This document shows, piece after piece, positions 23,176 through 36,430 of a stretch of 64,000 bases of DNA. Source of the DNA: Tolypeutes matacus (Eukaryota > Chordata > Mammalia > Cingulata > Chlamyphoridae). The notes below the pieces were generated by a model that was not told the DNA's origin, did no database searches, and saw nothing but the letters and a program-made list of their open reading frames with translations. The stretch spans positions 6,007,572 to 6,071,571 of the forward strand of contig JAKSZT010017954.1 of the NCBI GenBank assembly GCA_026826555.1. The letters run 5' to 3'. A program made the translations under genes and the position numbers. Each line of letters starts with the position of its first letter. The first letter of the stretch is position 1.

Positions 23176-24259
23176 CATATTTTAAAAAATTTTGAAATAC
23201 CTTCAAAACTACAGGACAGTTACAAAAATAATACAAATTTCATCAAAGAACTTTAACATACTACACCATCCTGCCCCTCTCTCCCATATCTAGATCCATC
23301 AATTTTAACATTTTATTACATTTTGCCATGTCATTCTCTTTACCCATCTGTATATCTATCCATATGTCTGGATATTTATCTGTCAGTCCATTTTATGAAC
23401 CCTTGGGTATAGGTTATATACATCATGCTCCTTGAATGCTTAATACTTATTTACATTTTCTAAGACCATGGATATTCTCTTATGTAATCTCCTTAAGTAT
23501 AGTTATCCAGTTCATGAAATTTAACGTTGTTTTAAAACTTATCTATATTCCATTTTTTCCATATGCCCCAATAATGTCCTTTTGAGCCTTTTTTCCTCCC
23601 TTTTATTAGACCTCATCCAGGATCATGTGTTGCATTTAATTGCCGTTGTCCCTTTAGTTGCTCTTTCTATTTGTTGTTGTTGTGAGGACATATATACAAC
23701 ATAAACTTCCCCATTTCAACTACTCAAAAGCATGTAATTTAGTGGGATCAATTACATTCACAATGTTGCAGTACCCTTACCACCTTCCATTACTAAGACT
23801 TTCCCATCTCCCCAAGCAGAAACCTTATACCTATTATGCATTAACTTCCTATTTCCCCACCCTCCATCCCTGGCAACACCTTAAATCTGTAACAATCTCC
23901 TTTGCTTTTATACCAACTTAATTTCAATAGTATACACAACCTATGTTCCAATATCTCTCCATTCTCCCACTTTTATGTAGTTCTTGTCACCAATTATGTT
24001 TGTTATATATTATGACTCCCAACTACTGATTTATCATTACATTTTATGCATTTGCCTTTTAGATCTTGTAAGAAATAAAAAGTGGAATCAACAAATCGAA
24101 AACACAACAGTACTGGCATATTTATTTACTCATGTCATTATCTTTACTGGAGATATTTATTTCTTCCTGTGGCTTCAGTCAATTATCTAGTGTCCTTTCC
24201 TTTCAACATGTAGAAGATTTTTAGCACTTTTTGTAAGGTTGGTCTAGTAGTGATGAAGT

Positions 24260-25020
24260 TCCTTGGCTTTTATTTATCTGGGGGTGTCTTAATCCCTCCC
24301 TTATTTTTGAAAGACAGTTTTCTTGGGCATAGAATTCTTGGTTGGTGATTTTTTGCTTTTAGTATTTTAACTATGTCATCCCACTGCCTTCTTGCCTCCA
24401 TGGTTTCCAATGAGAAATTGACACAATATTATTGAGGCTCTCCTATATGTGACATGTTGCTTCTCTCATGCGGCTTTCAGAATTCTCTCTGTATCCTTGG
24501 CATTTGATTGTTTGATCATAACATGGGACCCTTGTGGGTCTATTTGGGTTTATCCTATTTGGAATTCATTGAGTGTCTTGAATGTGCATATTCATGTCTT
24601 TTGTTAAATTTGAGAAGTTTTAGCATGCTTCTTTGAATATGCTCTCTGCCACTTTGTCCTTTTCTTCTTCTTCTGAACTCCCACAATGCATATATTGGTA
24701 TGCTTGATGGTGTCCCATAGGTTCCTCAGGCTCTGTTCACTCTTCTTCATTCTTTTTTCTGCTCTTCAGACTGGGCAATTTCAGTTGTCTTGTCTTCAGG
24801 TTCACTGACTGTTTCTTCTGCCAGCTCCAATCTGCTGTTGAACCCCTCTGGGAAATTTTTATATTTCTTTTCCTGTGGTCTTCAGCTTTATAATTTCCAT
24901 CTCTTTATTGATATTCTCTCTGTGTTCATCTATCGTTTTCCTAATTTCCTGTAGTCCTTTGTTCATGCTTTCTTTTAGTTCTTTGAATATATTTAGGACC
25001 ATTTTTTAAAAACATCTTTG
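24260..25020 (-). pseudogene. HAL1 ORF1 remnant (L1 ORF1-like)
   Basis: The minus strand matches L1 ORF1 organisation with stops and frameshifts. The region near 24380-24430 corresponds to the C-terminal domain (SNFSLETMEARRQ-like), followed upstream by an AREKQHVTYR-like stretch. The mid region near 24640-24700 has an NNPK/KEDKVAES-like RRM context, and an E/K/L-rich coiled-coil part follows toward 24900. No long open frame remains. No reverse transcriptase follows it, as expected of HAL1. Confidence 0.65.
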
Positions 25021-25331
25021 CCTGGAATGTGCAAGGTCTGTTCCTATTCATCAATGGTTTCAAATGATTTAATAGTCTCCTTTGCCTAGGCCATTGCTTC
25101 CTGTTTCTTTGAGTGATTTTTAATCTTTTGTTGAAACCTAAACATTTTGCTTCCTATTTCTTTGAATGAGTTTTAATCTAAACATTTTGATATTTTAATG
25201 TCTTGCTAGAATTTAGACTCTGAGGTGTTTGTTCTTTAAGCTTGTATCCAGGTAGTATTGTGACAGTGCTGTCCTGTAATGCCAGTAGCTAACAACAACA
25301 AAAAAAAAAAAGAAAAAGAAAAAGAAGACGG

Positions 25332-25966
25332 TATCTTAGTTTGCCAAAGGGCTGCTGATACAAAGTATCAGAAATGTGTTGGTTTTTGTAATGGGAAACT
25401 TATTAGGGTAAAAACTTACAGTTCTGAGGCTGTGAAATGTCCAAATCAAGGCATCCATCAGAGGTACTTTCTCACCAAAGCCAGCTACTTGTAATCCTGG
25501 TGTCTGACCGCATGGTGAAGCAAGATGGCGGCTGATCTCTGCTGAGGTCTCTGCCTTCCCCTCCAGAATCTACTGCCTCCCGGAGCACAGTAGTAGGCAA
25601 CCAGGCATAGCGCTTTTCTCTTCTGGGGTCTCCTCTCTAAGTCTCAGCTGCTCTGCTTTCTTCCGAGTTCAGCTGTGGTCCATCAGGCATATGACTCATT
25701 TCTTCAGCCTTGAACTACTCCATGGGCCCGGGCCCTTAGGAGCTTCATGCTTAAACTTTGGCTGCTAGTGATCCTCGAGTCCTCTCTCACATGGCAGGAT
25801 GAAAAATGGCAGCTTCCTTTTTCTCTGTGTGTGTGCCTCTCTCTGTGTCTCCATTCATGTCATACCCAGCAAGAGGGCAGAGACCCAAGCTGGCTCATGC
25901 CTCACTGATGTAGTGTTCTTAAGAACATAATCTTTTTCTGGGAGTCACAAAATTCAAACTGTCACA
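25332..25966 (-). repeat. Solo LTR, ERVL/MaLR-like family X, copy 1
   Basis: The plus strand begins TATCTTAGTTTGCCAAAGGG and ends AAAATTCAAACTGTCACA, the reverse complement of the TGTAGCAGTTTG ... CTGACTAATACA pattern seen in the other copies. Candidate 5-bp TSD: GACGG (25327-25331) and GAGGG (25967-25971), one mismatch. It is inserted in the HAL1 5' UTR and so is younger than that insertion. No internal retroviral genes are attached. Confidence 0.78.
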
Positions 25967-26567
25967 GAGGGAAAAAGGAAGCAACTTTCCCATTCTATGC
26001 AGATTGACCTGTGGAGTGCTTTCCTTCAGAGTTTATCATTTTAGTGAGTTTAGAGAATGGCTCTAGGGCAAAGCACAGGGACCTCCCTCATCCTTTCTGT
26101 GCCTGGGTCTGTCTTGGGCATGGCCTGGGTCTCTCTTGGGCATGCGTGTGTGGTCCTAGGAATGTTCTTGCACTGCATTCTTTATCCTACAGCTAGCAAT
26201 CCCTTGCCCCAGCAGCGCCTTGTCTGCAGTCCCACTGTGTTCTGTAGGAGAGCTGTGAGCCAGAGCCAGCTTGTAAATGCAAGACAAGTTCTGGTTCAGC
26301 GACTCCCTCAGTCCACCATCAGACAGAGTAGGCCAGACATACCTGCTCCCAGAATATGCACGAGAGTTACTCTGTTCCCTCCAGAACCAGAACCAGGATT
26401 CACACTGTTGTGCAGTTTGGCTTTGCACTTAGCCTGTGAGGGGTTGGAGGAGGGGCCTGCTACGGTGCCACAAGATCCTACCACTTTTAAATAGCCTTTT
26501 TTCTTGATATGGCACTTGCTTTGTTATGGCAATCCTTTAACTAGTTTCTGGATGACCCATCACTTTT

Positions 26568-29500
26568 ATTTGCTTGAGATTCTTAAGTATAACCACATCT
26601 TATTTTGTAAGTAGTGAAACCGAGGCCCAGTAAAATTTCACTGTATGTAGTTATGGGTCCTTAAATACATAGATTTGCACTTCTCTCACTCATCTCCCCT
26701 TCCAGTTTCCACCTATGGCCCCATCCTAATATACTTCAGTCATTATAAGGTTGAGATCTTTTTCCTCTTCTTTCTTCCAAGCCTTTAAACTCACTTCCCT
26801 GTGAAGTTCAGGTCATGGTAAATATAAATTCAAGGTAATGATACTATTTGAACCCCATGAAAAGATATTTTAAAAGATAAGACTCATGCTCCTCAGTGGA
26901 AATGATGATGATAAAAATCAGGCTGTCCTTACTGTCCTGATAGTGATAAATTCTTCAAGGTAGTAGGCTGTGCGCATCTATTAGGTTATACAAGAGTTGA
27001 TAGAAGACCTTCCTTGAAAGTTTAGATTTGAAGGAGTCCAGGACGCAGCTTCTGAACAGCTGAGCTCTGTCTGCCTTGCAATTACAGAGTTAGGATCATA
27101 TAACATTGTGATCTACCCAGATTTCCAGTTGCAGCTGTGATTCAACCCATTCATTACATTGTCTAGTTGTTTCTTCCTGGTGCTTTAAGAGTCCTAGTGT
27201 TGTTAGCCTTTCCCTCTCTTCTGGATAATATTGTCCCTCCTAAACTCCTATTTATCCTTTTCAGCACCAGATTCTGAATAAATTACTCATATATTCAGTA
27301 TTTTTTATGGTTATACCATTGGTTTTACAGTTTGCCATATTTGCCAGAGGCTAGTATTACACACGTGATTTTTGAGATAGATGGTTCATTTGTTTAGGCT
27401 CTCTTGAATTCTATCATTGAGTGAAGTTAGATCATTGAAAATGTGCATATCTGGACCATATTATTTTGGTTCTTCAGAGACTTGCCATCATGCAGTTAGA
27501 GTGCTATATCCTTGGTAAATGGAGAGTAAGAGCACTTGATTAAAAAATTCAGTATTCTTTATTCAAAGAGTGTTTTTTCTTTTGTAAAACCTTAATAATA
27601 ATCTCATATCTTTATGTTTCATACATACATATATATTGTTTCTCTGAGATTTCAGTGCCAGGAAAAATTTCTTTTTTTTTGACCAACACATACACAGTTT
27701 TGTTAACTCAAATGTTTGTTGAATTAATGAATAATTCATAATTAGGTAAGAATCCTCTGTGTTTTCCAGGAAATCCCAAACTTAGTTCATTAGCCAACTA
27801 TAAAACTCACCCTAAGTACTTGGCGATTAAGTACTATTACTCTTTTGCTTGGTGTGTACTGTTTTTCAGCTAATTTTAAGAGGTCTTTCTTTGGTTGAAA
27901 ACTAACTTCTAAGCCGTGGCATATGTGTTCTGGAAGTGACATGTGTAGGCACTGCAGTATGTTCCCCATGATAAGGGGAACAATGAGAAGAGTCTAGCAT
28001 GTGTTCCTTGCCTTGTAAGATATGACATTCTTGCTAGTAACACAGTGCATGCCTAGCAAGAAAGAGAAGTGCCCAAATCAGGGTTTTGACATTAGGACTG
28101 TAAGAATAGGGAGATTGTTGGGTTCTTACTGCTTTCATTCTGCCTCTCTTCTCCACTCATTACCTTTATGAATGTGCTCTCTGCTCCCCTAGATCGCATT
28201 TCCAATCCAGTAGCAGTAATTACTGTAACGGTAAACCTCCTAGGCAGTGAGGCTGGCTATTTCCTTGACCGTTTCTGTGACCTGGCTTCCACCTCTACTC
28301 CTCAGTGAAAACTTAGCTTGTACTGTTGTTCACCAGCTACATGGCTATACTTTTTTCATTTGTTTTTGTGATGCAGCTGCAACCTTCCAAAAATACCACC
28401 TCTAATAATCCATTTGCTGTTCAGTGTGTCTTTGTTTGAGGCTCAGTTACGGTCATAGTTTATGGCAAGCAGCAAATGAATGTTTAAATGGTGTGTAATT
28501 CAACAGATGTGCTCATCCAGGTGATTCTCCCAATAGCTGCCATCAGCTACATGGTGGGTGGAGGGAGAGTGATAACTTCCTGGGTTGTTTCAGATAGTGT
28601 CTGTTTTTTGGCTAGTTCATTCTTGGTGATTATAGTTTGACTTATTTAGCCTCTCTTCAATTTTTGTGGCTATATTTTGCTACTTTATTTTAATTCATAT
28701 AGGCAGTGTGGCTTCCATTTGGGTATGTTTAAATTTCAAATTATGAAGAGAAAAAGTTATGGTTATAGTGTAACTTTAGTAATTCTCAGTGATCATCACC
28801 AAAGAATATTTTCTGGGAGTCCCAGGTAAATAAAACTCATCTTCTTAAGTGCACACATAGTATGTCACACCCTCTATTAAAACAGTGACCTTGTCTGGCC
28901 TACTTTAAATATTAAGAAAGGAAGGAAACCTCCTATCTGCTATTACCATATAGTAACTAGTATATTTTAGTACATGGTAACCTTTCTGAAGATACCCTGT
29001 CAATCAAGATAAGTGAATATCTTCTCCTTCTGTGAACCTAGCAACCAATTTGCTTATAGTTCCTTGCAAAATTGTTAAGATTACTTTTGTGGCTGGTTAC
29101 GTCCCTTGGCTAGAGAAATGTTAGTGGAATTAAGTCAGCTTTAGCCCTATGTTGCCCATCTTTCTTAACTTATGGTCAGCCATATGTTTAGAACAGATGA
29201 AGTAGGAGGAATGATTAGATACAAGTAGATTCCTGGAAAAGACACCCAAATCATGTTCTACTACAAGTGTGAATTCGTTTTTTTTTTTCCCCATATTGGA
29301 CAGCATCTTCATACTTAAAACAAGAACCTATCATTTTTCCTGATCATATAAATAAATATAAATAATAATCATTTTTTTTGGTAAGAATGATAGCACAAAA
29401 GTCAGGATAGTGTAGGGGGAATAGGAGGGAGATATGATCATTGAGGGACACATAGGTGGTATCTGAGGTACATAATGTTCTGTTAACCTTGTCTGTGGTT

Positions 29501-31364
29501 ACAATAGTGTTTATCTTATTCTTCTAAAAAATATACATGTTTTATATGCTGTTCTCTGCATGTGCAATATATCTCACTATATATACATGTAATTGGAGAA
29601 AAATCTGGAAAATACACAAATAGCACAAAGTAGAAAAAGTTCATATAATCCTGCCACCCGCAGATAATCACTTTCTTTTTTGACATATATCTTTCCAGTA
29701 ATTTGGGGGCACATATATTTATATCTTATAGTATTTTATCCACTTCCATGAGTTCAGATTTTAATTAAATTATATATATGTATATATAAATCTGACATTT
29801 TAAACTTATTATATCCTAATATTTTTGCCATGAGGTTTTAGTATTCTGTAGGATTAATTTTAATAGTTACATAGAATATCATTGTTTGGTTATATCATAG
29901 TTTATTTCCCCAGTCCTCTATTCTTTGACCTTTAGATTGTTTCTAGTATTTAAATATTATAAATAACATTTGTTTATTTTGTAGGTATTTAAAATTAAAT
30001 AGGAGTAAATTGGATGCTTCTTTATAATGTAGACATTTCATTAAAGGTAAATATTGTGTGGCAAGGTACCTCTGGCTTCAAAAACTACTTGAAAGATAAT
30101 TTTTTTTCCTAAAAGAAAATTGAAAACAATTTCATATTTTCCCTTTTATGACATGGGCATGTATGGTGCGTTGTGTTTAAGTAGGAATTGGCCACAATAT
30201 CTTTATATTAAGTTGTTGGCTATGAAGTTATTTTATTCATTTACTTGCAGAACATTTATTAACACCATTTTTATGCCATATACTTTGTTGGTGAACTGAG
30301 GATGTAGAACTGGAGATCTGGTTTCTGCTTTCACAGCCTAGTGACCTAATGAATAGTAGGGCTTGGGAGTGTTGTCAGTTCATAGACTGTGCAGTTTATG
30401 GGTCCAGACATTTCGGCTTAGATTACTTTGCTGGGATTCATATTATTAAACAGGTAACTTTGGAACTTATATGTGAGAGACACTGCTACTTTACTGTCCT
30501 TTTCCAATTGCCTCCTCTTCCCAAACTGTATATTTTTCGTTAAGACTGAGTTCCAGAATTCAGAGATTGATAGGGCAGAAAGAGAAATGACCGTTTCATT
30601 TAGTGTGGGCATGCCTGAAGATGTGCTATGCATGAACTTATCTCTGGTATTGCTAAGGTCCTTTTCAGCTCTAAAATTTCTGATATTTGGGCCTCTAGAG
30701 ATCCTAATAGTGAATCCTGTTTCAAACATTAAATTTGTAGTAGAGGTAAAAAATTAGATTCCTTCTTTTTGAGATGAGAGCCAAACTTTGGAGTGAAAAT
30801 ATTGACTCAAGAATGAAAGAAAGGAAAGAAGTGCATTTGCCTACCCCAGGAAATCAGAAGGGAATTGAGAGTATTTCTATTCGTCTTCTGTAAACAAAAC
30901 CTGTAATGGCATGATAATTTTTTTCCCTTCCTACCTGCTCCTTAAAAAAAAAGAAAAGGAGCAGTTTGGCGGTTTCTGTGTAGACGGACATTTCTGTAGC
31001 TTGAGCTTCAAGTTAGAAATATTTTGGCATAGAAAAACCTGTGGGGCCCCAGAAACATCTGGCATCATTCATGACCAGACCAAATAAAAGAAAATTTGTG
31101 TTTTAGGTCGTGTGTTGGGTTCTGGAGGATATGGTAGCTGAAAATTCTTTACCTAGGAAAATATAAAAGGTTTGTGTACAAGCATACCTACCTGTCCTCC
31201 CTCAATTAAACTCTAGAGCATAATTAATTAAGTAATGTGGCTGCCTATTTCTTTCTTGTATTGCTTGTACTTTAGTTTTATTACCTTCTGCATGCATCCC
31301 TGGAATGCATTGCATGTAAAGGGATTCTGGTAGAGAAGAAACTTCTAGATCTTAAGTCCTGGTC
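26568..31364. other. Unique non-coding DNA with faint old repeats
   Basis: About 4.8 kb without a recognisable gene or well-preserved repeat. A MIR-like fragment may lie at 26585-26660, and other old traces at 30240-30350 and 30640-30740 are too weak to name. AT dinucleotide runs lie near 29776-29800. All ORFs are short. Confidence 0.4.
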
Positions 31365-31540
31365 CCAGTGTTCATTACTTGCCTAGCCTTGGTTATATCA
31401 CTCAAGGAATCTATTTCTTCATGTGTAGGCCAGGGTAATAACAGTATTACCTAGCCTGTTTCATAGCATTGTTGTGAAGATCAAGTAAGAAAGCATATAT
31501 GAAAGTATTGTATAAACTATAAGTTGATATTTAAGTACTA
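31365..31540 (+). repeat. MIR SINE
   Basis: CTTGCCTAGCCTTGGTTATAT, then GGGTAATAACAGTATTACCT, CATAGCATTGTTGTGAAGAT and the AAAGTATTGTATAAACTAT-like 3' core follow MIR order, diverged. Confidence 0.68.
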
Positions 31541-32030
31541 AAAAAAAGGAGTGAACCAGGTATTAGCATTGAATGCTTGACTTTTTGCTTGCCTTTGTGT
31601 GTGTGTGTGTGTTTTCTTTACTACTGTGGGTTTCCCAGCCTAGAGTCCAAGTGTGTAAATTTGAGTTAGATCTCAGGGTATTGACTGATGATGATGGATG
31701 AAATGGCCAATGAATAAAATTCTGAAGATGATATTGGTCCTTTGGGACAACTAGATTTGTCCCCCTCCCTTAAGGTTGCTGGTCATTTGGGTGAAGCAGC
31801 AGTTTGTATAGGGAATACACAAATATTTTGTTCTATTTTATTTTATTTCATTTTCACTTTGTTATTCATAAGTTTTGAGCTGCCTTACAAACACATATAC
31901 AATGTAATAGAATTAAAATATGCAGATGGGTAAATTGGGGCAAGGGGAAAACGTGTAGGGAAAATGCGATAAAACCAGGTTAAGACTAATGGGCAGAAAC
32001 ACACAGGATAGGATCTTTTGCAGTAGGTCG
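31541..32030. other. Unique non-coding DNA
   Basis: Contains a (GT)n tract at about 31598-31614. Nothing else is recognised. Confidence 0.4.
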
Positions 32031-32031
32031 A

Positions 32032-32087
32032 GGTGGGTCACAAGGTGGGTCACAACAACAAGGTGGGTCACAACAACAAGGTAAACA
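32032..32087. repeat. 18-bp minisatellite, about 2.5 units
   Basis: GGTGGGTCACAACAACAA is repeated twice in tandem after a partial unit (GGTGGGTCACAA). Confidence 0.85.
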
Positions 32088-33740
32088 TTCACAACTTTCC
32101 CTGACACATGTCTTCAATGGAGAGGATTAGACCATGTCCTCAATAAAACACCAAACAGTGATTTGTGAAACAGTTGTTTTCTAAACTGCCTCTCAATGCA
32201 AATTAAAAACATCATGACAAAGCATAACTCGGCAAAAGAGTAGCTATATGGGTCAAAATCATGTGTTCCGTGCAGGCAGCTCTGAAGGGCTGCTGGAGTA
32301 AAGGACAACATTTAGAACATGTCAAGGAGTGGATAAGCTGCCCCTCCTCAGGCAGTCCTCCACAAATACTCTTTATCCTAGGTGGGAGCTGGCATCCCTC
32401 CCTGAAAGATTTCCAGTGTTACTGTGGCACAGTTCATTGGCCAGAATCCCAGAGACCCAGGGATGGAGATGCCAAGTCCTGTCTTGAGAGTTACATGTCC
32501 TCTTAAGCTGTTGACATTTTCTTCTCTTTCTTTATTCCAGCATGTGTATTGCAAGAATTGGACATGTGAATTGATGTAGATTTTGCTGGAGAGGGCATCT
32601 GAATGCCAATTTTGATTTCTGGGTTCCAGCTATGCCGAGAACTACTGGGAATTTATGGACTGCCAATAACTCACTTTATATTAGCTATTGGGTGACCATT
32701 CAATGGCTGTTACTTGAATTCATAACTCATGGTGACTGAATTCAAATGTATCATCTTTCTAGAGGTTGTTCCTAGAATCACATCATTGGCAAATGCTCTC
32801 ATTAGAGCATTCAGCTTGAGCCTTTGGCTTGTTGTTAGTAGCTCTGGACACTCCAAAAAAATCCTCAGAAGGACTGTGTTTTTAGAAATAGGATTGTATT
32901 CTGTACTTCAGTAGGACATAAAAGGAGACTGTCTGGGTTAGGGCAAGTGATGGTGATGCTAAAAAGGGAAATAGGCAGGCCTGCCCTGGAATTTTTAGTA
33001 AGAAAAGAAAGGGAATGACAGGCTGGCTGGGGATTATATTAAAGGAAGCCTTCTAATCCATCCTCTCATGACCTTATTCCCTGAACCTAGAGGGGTGGTC
33101 TGCCTATGTGGCAGTCATCTTAGGGAGCTAAAGACTGGCTTGGTCTGCTTTCTGTGATGAATATTTAGGGACCTACTTTAAATATAGAAACAGGAACCAG
33201 TTAAGGAACAATATAGCTGTTCTGGCACATTGCCTCCTTCATCCTGCCAGAAGCCTGCCCCACCAGTGTCCACAGCCAACTTTGTGCCTTGTACAGATTG
33301 CTTGTAAAAAGAGAAAAGATTATTATTAAGTATTTGGCCCTAAAAGAGGGTCAGAATAAGGATATATTGGTATTTCTGTCGATAGCCTATGTTCTTTATT
33401 GGTGGGAAAGTCTTATTATAAATGTAGGGTAACTGCACCAGCTGATATGTACTGGGGGTTTATGTGGGTTAATTACTACAGAAGTCACATGAACTGTTTG
33501 ACATCAGTTTCTATTCCAGCATGTGCTCCTCAGGCAGAAAGGGGATTGATTTGGACTATTAAGCCAATGATGAGACTCTAATGTTGAAAATCTAGAGCCT
33601 GATATAAGAAGGTTTTGGTTTATTTAGAGTACACTTTTGATATTCATAGATGATGCTCTAAGTTGTTAAGTAAGGTCAATTTTTTTTATAAATATGAAAT
33701 GTTTTCAACATAGTCCAACTATTTCATTTATAAATCTACC
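32088..33740. other. Unique non-coding DNA
   Basis: No gene or repeat recognised. Confidence 0.45.
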
Positions 33741-33741
33741 A

Positions 33742-33743
33742 TT

Positions 33744-33786
<43 letters not shown>

Positions 33787-33789
33787 TTT
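33742..33789. repeat. (TTTA)n microsatellite
   Basis: About 12 uninterrupted tetranucleotide units. It lies outside the TSD of the SINE at 33843, so that SINE's tail is not its source; an older SINE tail could be. Confidence 0.9.
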
Positions 33790-33842
33790 TTTTATCTTCT
33801 TCTTTTGGATGAGCTATTATTTTCTGTTTCTTTGTTTTTCTT

Positions 33843-34033
33843 TTTCTTTTTTTTTTTTTTTTTAAGATTTTATTTATTTATTTATTTATCCCCCCCTTGC
33901 TGCTTGTGCTCGCTGGGTCAGCTAACCACGCCGTGCCGGTGGGCTTGCCTTCACCAGGAGGCCCGGGGAACCGAATCCGGGGCCTCCCATATGGTAAACG
34001 GGAGCCCTACTGATTGAGCCACAGCCGCTTCCC
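33843..34033 (-). mobile_element. DAS-type SINE, about 190-bp form
   Basis: Minus strand: GGGAAGCGGCTGTGGCTCAA, box B GGTTCGGTTCC-like, GCCCACCGGCACGGCGTGG body, (ATAA)n, ATCTT, A tail. The TSD TCTTTGTTTTTCTT lies at 33829-33842 and 34034-34047 (14 bp). Closest in structure to the copy at 2545. Confidence 0.92.
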
Positions 34034-34047
34034 TCTTTGTTTTTCTT

Positions 34048-34200
34048 GTAATCATTTTTTGAATGCTGTGTATTTTAATATTTTAAAATGTTAACTTTGG
34101 GATTTATTCCCTGAGATGTCTGTTTCTTGAGTTTGTGTGCCAGCTAGTGATATGACAGAGATTTTCTTGAGTTTTACAAACAAACCACTGCAAAAACAGT
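34048..34200 (-). repeat. Possible HAL1 5'-UTR fragment
   Basis: GTGTATTTTAATATTTTAAA..., then CCTGAGATGTCTGTTTCTTG and GCTAGTGATATGACAGAG parallel the order seen in the HAL1-type 5' region near 54740-54830 (TTGATATTTTAATG, CTGAGGTGTCTATTCC, GCTATGACAGG). Weak; by-eye similarity only. Confidence 0.35.
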
Positions 34201-36309
34201 CTTTACCTAAATTTACCATTTTACATCAGAGGGATGATGTGAAAAAGAAGTCTTACTCCTATTTTGTAAATAGAGAATCAAAGGCATACTTAGGGACAGA
34301 TCACCTAAAATGTCTGGGACAAGACTGAGAAATGTGCCATTTTGTCATCCTGACCATTATTCTGAGCCTGCATTTATTTATTATTAAATTTCAGCGTGTA
34401 ATAGACAAAAGGATTTTCATGAGTGACCCTTCAAATAGACAAATGGATAAGCCGTTTCCCAAATACCATCTGTGGAGTTTATATATTTTTCCATTTTGGC
34501 TGCTTCCGTTGAATGGCAGAGTGGCTAAGTTCAGAGCATGGTTGGAGCTTGATCTCAGCTCAGATGACAAAGGAAAGAGTGGCTGAAGCTGATTGCTCTG
34601 TGATGAGGCTGTGAGAGGGCAAGAATGGGGGTCAGGACAGAGGCTGTACCACGGGATCAGACTCGATTGTGCATGGCATCTTCTACATTTGGGCTCCCCT
34701 GTATTTTAATTGGTTGCATTTGCTATTGTATTAGCCTCAGTGTCTTTAGCCCTGTGGCTGACAGATGACAGTGGTATAGGACTTTAATAGAGGAGAAACT
34801 GGTCTGACCACAGTTTGCCCTTGATACTACTTTCACTTTTGCAACAAGACAGAGAATGAAAGTCCCTGCTTCTTTGTTCCGGGAATTTTACCAAATCTAA
34901 TAAGGAGTCTCTGGTAGCACTAACCCCTTTTAAATAGCCCGAGTGTGAGACCCTGACCTTTTTTTTTTGGTGTGTGGCCTACTTCCTGGATGAGAAGCCA
35001 GCTTTGATGATAGAACTTTTTAGAATCACATAAATCTTGAATTTTGATGTCTGTTTACATTGTTATTGGAAAAAAAAAAAAAAAAAAAAGAAATTCCATA
35101 AAAGAATAAATGAAAGAAAACCTTCTAACCATGTATGCCCTGACCCCAGGACTAGTGAAACTTCTTACAGCTTTTAAATGATTCATCTGGACACTTAAGT
35201 CTTCACATCCCAGAGGATTGATATCATATTGTTAGATCTATAAGAAGGTTTGCATAAATTTTTATTTCTTTTTAGAGCCCAACTCTTTGCCTGGGGAGGA
35301 GTACTGGTAAACTGGAGGGGGATAGGAAGACTGATTCCAGTGTAAGCATACCTAAGAATTTGAATCAGCAACTTGTGAACCTAGGGTTGCAGTGTTCAGA
35401 AATATCTCTAGTTCTTCTGAAGGCTGCCATAACATTCTAAAAATAAATTATTTGCAGTCATATCAATGTGTAATATACCCTATAGCATATTAGAAGGGAA
35501 GGTGAAGCATTGTGAAATCAAAGAAACCAGTTATACACCCCTAGGTGTGGCCCTGGGGTTATTCAGAGTGGCTTTCATAGAAATCTAAACCTGCATCCTG
35601 GGATATTAGTATGTTCGACAAACTCTTTCCCTTCCCTCCCTTGAGATAACTTTCCTCTACTTCCTTATGTATTTAGAATTGCGAGGCAAAGCCATGTTCT
35701 GGCTTTCTCTTTTAAAAATGCAAATGATTCTAGAAATGACCACATTCTAAGCTGAATCTTGAGCCTCTTATAATTTTTCAGGCCTTGGGCTGGGTGAAGG
35801 TACAAAGATGGGTCGTACTTCACACTTTAGTTGAGGGCAACCATGACAAGGTATCTTGACTAAAGTAAGTCTGACAATTGGAATATTAGATTGGCTAGAT
35901 ACTTTTGTGTGTCTGTAGCCATAAACCCATACTGTGGGAAAAAACTGAAAATAATGATTACCTTCCATATTTTGTGGGGATCTCATTTTTCACTAGATGG
36001 ACATATTTTGTTAAATTTAAGTTCTTATTTATTCCTAAAACTCTATTTTCTGATTATGCTTTGTATATGGCAGCAGATTTTCACTTAGATGTGAAAAGGA
36101 AGCACATTGGTTTTCTTCTGTAGATGCTTTCAAGGACACAACTACTCACCATTCCTTTTATTAATAAAAAATTTCAGTGGACAATTCTGGCCCTTTATAG
36201 AGATTCCCTAAGAATTATCAGGTGATAGAAAATTCCCAAGAAATATAGAAAAGCTGGTTTGTTTGGTCATTATTTCAAGTGAAGGTGTTTGTATATCAGG
36301 GTTTTTTAA
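34201..36309. other. Unique non-coding DNA
   Basis: No gene. An A tract at about 35070-35089 has no matching TSD that I could find. Confidence 0.45.
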
Positions 36310-36430
36310 GAAATATAGGATGTCAGAGCTCGAAGATTTGAGAGGGCCTCCTGCTTGCTTTGCAAATAAGGAGAGCCCAGAAATATGAGATGAGATGCTT
36401 TGCCTAGTGTTGAGAGTTAGTTAGTGGCCC
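36310..36430 (+). repeat. Ancient MIR-like repeat, tentative
   Basis: GTCAGAGCTCGAAGATTTGAG, GCAAATAAGGAGAGCCCAGA and GAGAGTTAGTTAGTGGC match a common ancient mammalian repeat phrase order, diverged. Family not certain. Confidence 0.4.

Larger units (their letters stand above)
23005..26548 (-). mobile_element. HAL1-type (half-L1) insertion with 19-bp TSD, carrying nested SINE and LTR
   Basis: TGGATGACCCATCACTTTT occurs at 22986-23004 and 26549-26567, a perfect 19-bp TSD. On the minus strand the element has a GC-richer 5' UTR (26548 to about 25000, interrupted by an LTR), a decayed L1-like ORF1, then about 1.2 kb of 3' UTR with no ORF2, ending near a short A run. The other copy at 52.3 kb has the same organisation, so the absence of ORF2 is a family trait rather than a private deletion. 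HAL1s are mobilised by L1 proteins. Confidence 0.82.

Noticed and set aside
26057..26494. 145-codon plus-strand ORF
   Set aside because: It lies in the HAL1-type 5' UTR, antisense to the element, without domain content.
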